DNA from: Acidimicrobiales bacterium | GTDB lineage: Bacteria > Actinomycetota > Acidimicrobiia > Acidimicrobiales > Poriferisodalaceae | Reading direction: 5' to 3' | Length of the DNA: 64,000 nucleotides | NCBI GenBank assembly: GCA_014239555.1 | Contig: JAAZYR010000007.1 | Coordinates: 99,352 to 163,351, forward strand | Notes under the pieces: generated by a model | Seen by the model: only the letters and a program-made list of their open reading frames with translations | Told to the model about the DNA's origin: nothing | The model's database searches: none | Part shown: piece by piece, positions 61,366 through 64,000 of the stretch | Layout of the letters: each line of letters opens with the position of its first letter | How positions within the stretch are numbered: position 1 is the stretch's first letter | Position numbers and translations under genes: made by a program

Positions 61366-63102
61366 TTACTCGCTCCCGTGACGGAGAAGTTTGCCTGGAG
61401 TCGCCCCGGTACATTCTCCGGATTCAAAAGTTACTTCTCCATTGACAATGATCTGGTCGTAACCGGCTGCGCGTTGCACCCGACGCCATTCGCCGCCTGG
61501 GAGGTCATATTCAACATCACCGATCCAGTTAGGCAAAATTTCGAGTTCTTCCATGTCATAAACCAATACGTCCGCTGCGGCACCTTCGCGAAGGGTTCCT
61601 CTATCGCGAAACCCTGCAGCATGGGCGGGAAGATTGGAGAGTCTGTAGTGGGCTTCTTCAAGCGTCACAACTCCTTCATCTCGCACCAACCAAGTCAAAA
61701 AATCCGTCGTATAAGCCCCACCAGTAAAGAATTTCGTATGCGCGCCCCCATCAGAAACGCCAGGAATGGCGTAAGGAGACTCGTTCATCATTTCGGCCAT
61801 GAACTCAGCATTCGAACCTTTGTCTGGGCCCAAAAACTCGACGTTCAAGTCTCCTCGGAGAGAAAGATCCAACATCACTTCTACATGATGTTTGCCTTGT
61901 GCTTCAGCAATGTCACCAACAGATTTGCCCACATATTCCTGTAAATCGGCTTGTCGGTTCACTCCCTGAACAACCAGGCTCTTGGGGTTTCCCCCCACCC
62001 CCGCTTGAATGACTTGTAGGCGGCGGTCCGCTTCCTCAGCCTCATCGACTAAAGCCCTACGAAGCTCCGGATCACTCATCTTTTCTATCTTTTCTTCTTT
62101 GGTACCCGTAGTCACTGCGCGCCATGCGGGAGAGGCATCGTAGAGGTTCCAGTGCTCAAGGGTGAAAGCAAAACCTGCTCGACCGGTTCCACACTGAGCA
62201 TAAATAGGCAGACCCTTTTCTCGACAGCCGTCAATCCAACGGAGGGGTCGTCTGTGAACTTCGGGGTCCTGTCGAGCTGGAGCGACAACATTGTGAAGAA
62301 TTGGCCGTTGCGCTGTCTCAGCCAAGGTTTCCAGAAACGAGATGTCTGCTCTGATGTCGCCCGTGCCCTGGGTGATCTGTATGAAACCTTCGTCGCGCTC
62401 GGCGAGGACTTGCGCCAAATTTAAAATATCGTCGTCAGACATGATGTCCGTGACCATGGGTGATCCGTCATAGTCCGCCTGAACGCTGTCTGGGCCAAGC
62501 CGCTGGATTGAGAAACCGCATAGCCCGGCGTCCATGCCCTCGTGCAGCAAACGCGCCATTTCTTTGCGCTCGGTTTCTGACGCTGGCTCTCCTGCCTTTG
62601 CTTTCTCCAAGCCCATGACGTACGTCATCAGTGATGCCGTCGGCATGTACTGAATAACATTCACGCCTTTAGGAATCCTGTCCAGAGAATCCAAATACTC
62701 AGGGATCGTTTCCCAATCCCATTCCATTCCTTGTTTCATCGATTCGAATGGAATTGCCTCGGTGCGTGTCATGGTCAGCATGGACCGTTCTCGGAAGTCT
62801 TTAGCCACGGGAGCAAACCCAAACCCACAGTTCCCTAAAACAACGGAAGTCACTCCGTGGTAGCCCGAAATTGTGCACCACGGATCCCACCGAATTTGGG
62901 CATCGTAGTGCGTGTGCAAATCAACAAAGCCTGGGGCCACAATTTTGCCAGTCGCGTCGATAACTCTTTCGGCGACACCGTTTCCTCGACCGCCCATCTT
63001 GGCTATCCGGCCATCCTTTATCCATAGATCGCCTTGGTATCTAGGAACTCGAGTTCCGTCGACAATTGTGCCGCCAGCGATATGAATGTCGTACTCGTTC
63101 AT
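61366..63102 (-). CDS. N-acyl-D-amino-acid deacylase-type amidohydrolase
   Basis: A 578-residue amidohydrolase of the D-aminoacylase/D-glutamate deacylase type. It starts YDIHIAGGTIVDGTRVPRYQGDLWIKDGRIAKMG and has the metal motif GFVDLHTHYDAQIRWDPW with HxH. NCGFGFAPV, the conserved substrate-site turn, and the C-terminal VSDGGAHTKFFTGGAYTTDFLTWLVRDEGVVTLEEAHYRLSNLPA complete the family. The ATG at 63102 has a G-rich RBS-like sequence; the longer frame to 63174 carries a basic unrelated extension. The family hydrolyses N-acyl-D-amino acids or related amides. The specific substrate is not known. Confidence 0.87.
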   Translation of the reverse strand: MNEYDIHIAGGTIVDGTRVPRYQGDLWIKDGRIAKMGGRGNGVAERVIDATGKIVAPGFVDLHTHYDAQIRWDPWCTISGYHGVTSVVLGNCGFGFAPVAKDFRERSMLTMTRTEAIPFESMKQGMEWDWETIPEYLDSLDRIPKGVNVIQYMPTASLMTYVMGLEKAKAGEPASETERKEMARLLHEGMDAGLCGFSIQRLGPDSVQADYDGSPMVTDIMSDDDILNLAQVLAERDEGFIQITQGTGDIRADISFLETLAETAQRPILHNVVAPARQDPEVHRRPLRWIDGCREKGLPIYAQCGTGRAGFAFTLEHWNLYDASPAWRAVTTGTKEEKIEKMSDPELRRALVDEAEEADRRLQVIQAGVGGNPKSLVVQGVNRQADLQEYVGKSVGDIAEAQGKHHVEVMLDLSLRGDLNVEFLGPDKGSNAEFMAEMMNESPYAIPGVSDGGAHTKFFTGGAYTTDFLTWLVRDEGVVTLEEAHYRLSNLPAHAAGFRDRGTLREGAAADVLVYDMEELEILPNWIGDVEYDLPGGEWRRVQRAAGYDQIIVNGEVTFESGECTGATPGKLLRHGSE

Positions 63103-63204
63103 GCCCCACCCCTTGGATCCGTGAGCCACCCAACGACGCTTCCTGTGTGCGTTGGATTCCCTAAGGGTAATCATCCGAGAGCGTGCATGTAGGGAACACG
63201 CGGT

Positions 63205-63924
63205 TCAAACAGAACTTGCACCGCTCAAATGCAACGCTTCATGCTGCTGCTTGATGAGACCTGCTAGTTCAGCCGATCGGGTGTTTTGATCCTGAGCGCA
63301 GGCCGACTCCATCCAATGAGCACGATCTGCGATCACCACAACCTCGGTTGAGCCTGAATCACCGCGAACAATGTCAGGCTCGATGGTCCCAGCCGGGAGG
63401 AACCGAAAATCACCGGCGTGGTGAAGCCTCTCGCCAACAGAGCAACTGCCACTCGTCAGGAGCCAGAACCTGTCAGTCTCGCTAGGAGGCTTGGCTGGCT
63501 CCGACGCCCTACTGGGCCAGCGTGTCATCTCGACCAGCGTCCCCGAAGATGGGTCGCCCATCAGTACCATCGCCACATCAGAGCCGTCCGACATGCGGTG
63601 CCAGCTGGTCTGGTCGTGCAGGTCCCCATATAGCTCGGGTCTTTTGGCGTCAAGGTTGGCAAAAGTCGTCGCAAGGGCACTCGCGCTGTCCTCATCATGC
63701 TCATGGAAATGCGGTTGGTCGGCGCCGAACACGATTGACGCGGATTCGTCAAGCGTTGCCTCCGCGTCCGCTCGATCACGATCGGAGTAGACCGGGTGGT
63801 ACCCGCGGCGATCTGCACTAACGAGGAGAAGCAACGCTCCGTGCCCGCCCTCAAGTGATTCGACGTACACATCGTTTGCACCGCGCAGCAAGAATTCTCC
63901 ATGACCCATCCAACGGCCCGACAC
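63205..63924 (-). CDS. Cupin-like protein, unknown function
   Basis: A 239-residue protein that I cannot place in a named family. The C-terminal half has a cupin-like profile: FWLLTSGSCSVGERLHHAGDFRFLPAGTIEPDIVRGDSGSTEVVVIADRAHW, and the N-terminal half has HFHEHDEDSASALATTF. The HFHEHD stretch could bind a metal. The tail is rich in Gln/His (KQQHEALHLSG). It precedes the deacylase gene on the same strand by 103 nt, so a link is possible. The remaining 76 nt to the window end show nothing I recognise. Function unknown. Confidence 0.55.
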   Translation of the reverse strand: MSGRWMGHGEFLLRGANDVYVESLEGGHGALLLLVSADRRGYHPVYSDRDRADAEATLDESASIVFGADQPHFHEHDEDSASALATTFANLDAKRPELYGDLHDQTSWHRMSDGSDVAMVLMGDPSSGTLVEMTRWPSRASEPAKPPSETDRFWLLTSGSCSVGERLHHAGDFRFLPAGTIEPDIVRGDSGSTEVVVIADRAHWMESACAQDQNTRSAELAGLIKQQHEALHLSGASSV

Positions 63925-64000
63925 CCGAGTCTGTCGAGAATGAGAAGCAAGAGCAATCCGAAACGTGTCCGTTCGGTGGTGGTGCGCGTATGCTCGCCCG

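Overview
The window reads as a chromosomal segment of an aerobic, probably marine actinobacterium; Acidimicrobiia is my best guess. This is inference from gene content: paired acyl-CoA dehydrogenases, a thiolase with a DUF35 partner, an SCO6745-like protein, a CPWA-type DsbA protein and an actinobacterial SNF2 helicase. GC content is moderate and genes are tightly packed with many 4-nt ATGA/GTGA overlaps. I saw no rRNA, tRNA, CRISPR array, transposase or phage gene, and no gene-free stretch over 300 nt. The longest gaps are 56503-56773, 34383-34631 and 39711-39939.

Layout. 1-9.9 kb: a partial SDR, a molybdate ABC transporter (modCBA), an MBL hydrolase, an Ldh2-type dehydrogenase, a zinc alcohol dehydrogenase, a glutamine amidotransferase, an AhpD-like selenoprotein, a hotdog protein, a DUF1330 protein and a second SDR. 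9.9-30 kb: glnS, then CoA-linked and accessory metabolism (acyl-CoA dehydrogenases, MaoC proteins, thiolase/DUF35, a phosphotransferase, PhyH, amidohydrolase, FAH-family hydrolase, CaiB) and a lipid kinase. 30.5-54.7 kb: a methylated-amine and one-carbon island. 54.8-64 kb: proS, an SNF2 helicase with a small partner, a DsbA-like protein, a D-aminoacylase-type amidohydrolase and a cupin-like protein.

The island is the main interest. Its genes fit choline -> betaine -> dimethylglycine -> sarcosine -> glycine with full oxidation of the methyl groups. BetA oxidises choline. A corrinoid system (MttB-family methyltransferase, corrinoid protein, methyl-THF methyltransferase, RamA-like reactivase) moves one methyl to THF. 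A DMGDH-like flavoprotein with its own ETF handles the others. MTHFR and formate-THF ligase carry C1-THF towards formate, and an NAD-type formate dehydrogenase finishes the oxidation. SerA lies beside it. BetB, FolD, GlyA, GcvP/H and the Sec machinery are not in the window.

Two genes have an in-frame UGA exactly where relatives have the key Cys, each followed by a bacterial SECIS-like hairpin at the same spacing: the formate dehydrogenase catalytic subunit (UGA 40204-40206) and the AhpD-like protein (UGA 7604-7606). A naive gene call splits both. The formate dehydrogenase is also unusual in being split and reordered: the [Fe-S]-cluster N-terminal part and the Mo/Sec catalytic part of FdhA are separate genes flanking a NuoE-NuoF fusion. 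An IclR-family regulator inside the island, with related TGGAAC-type inverted repeats before three of its transcription units, suggests common control.
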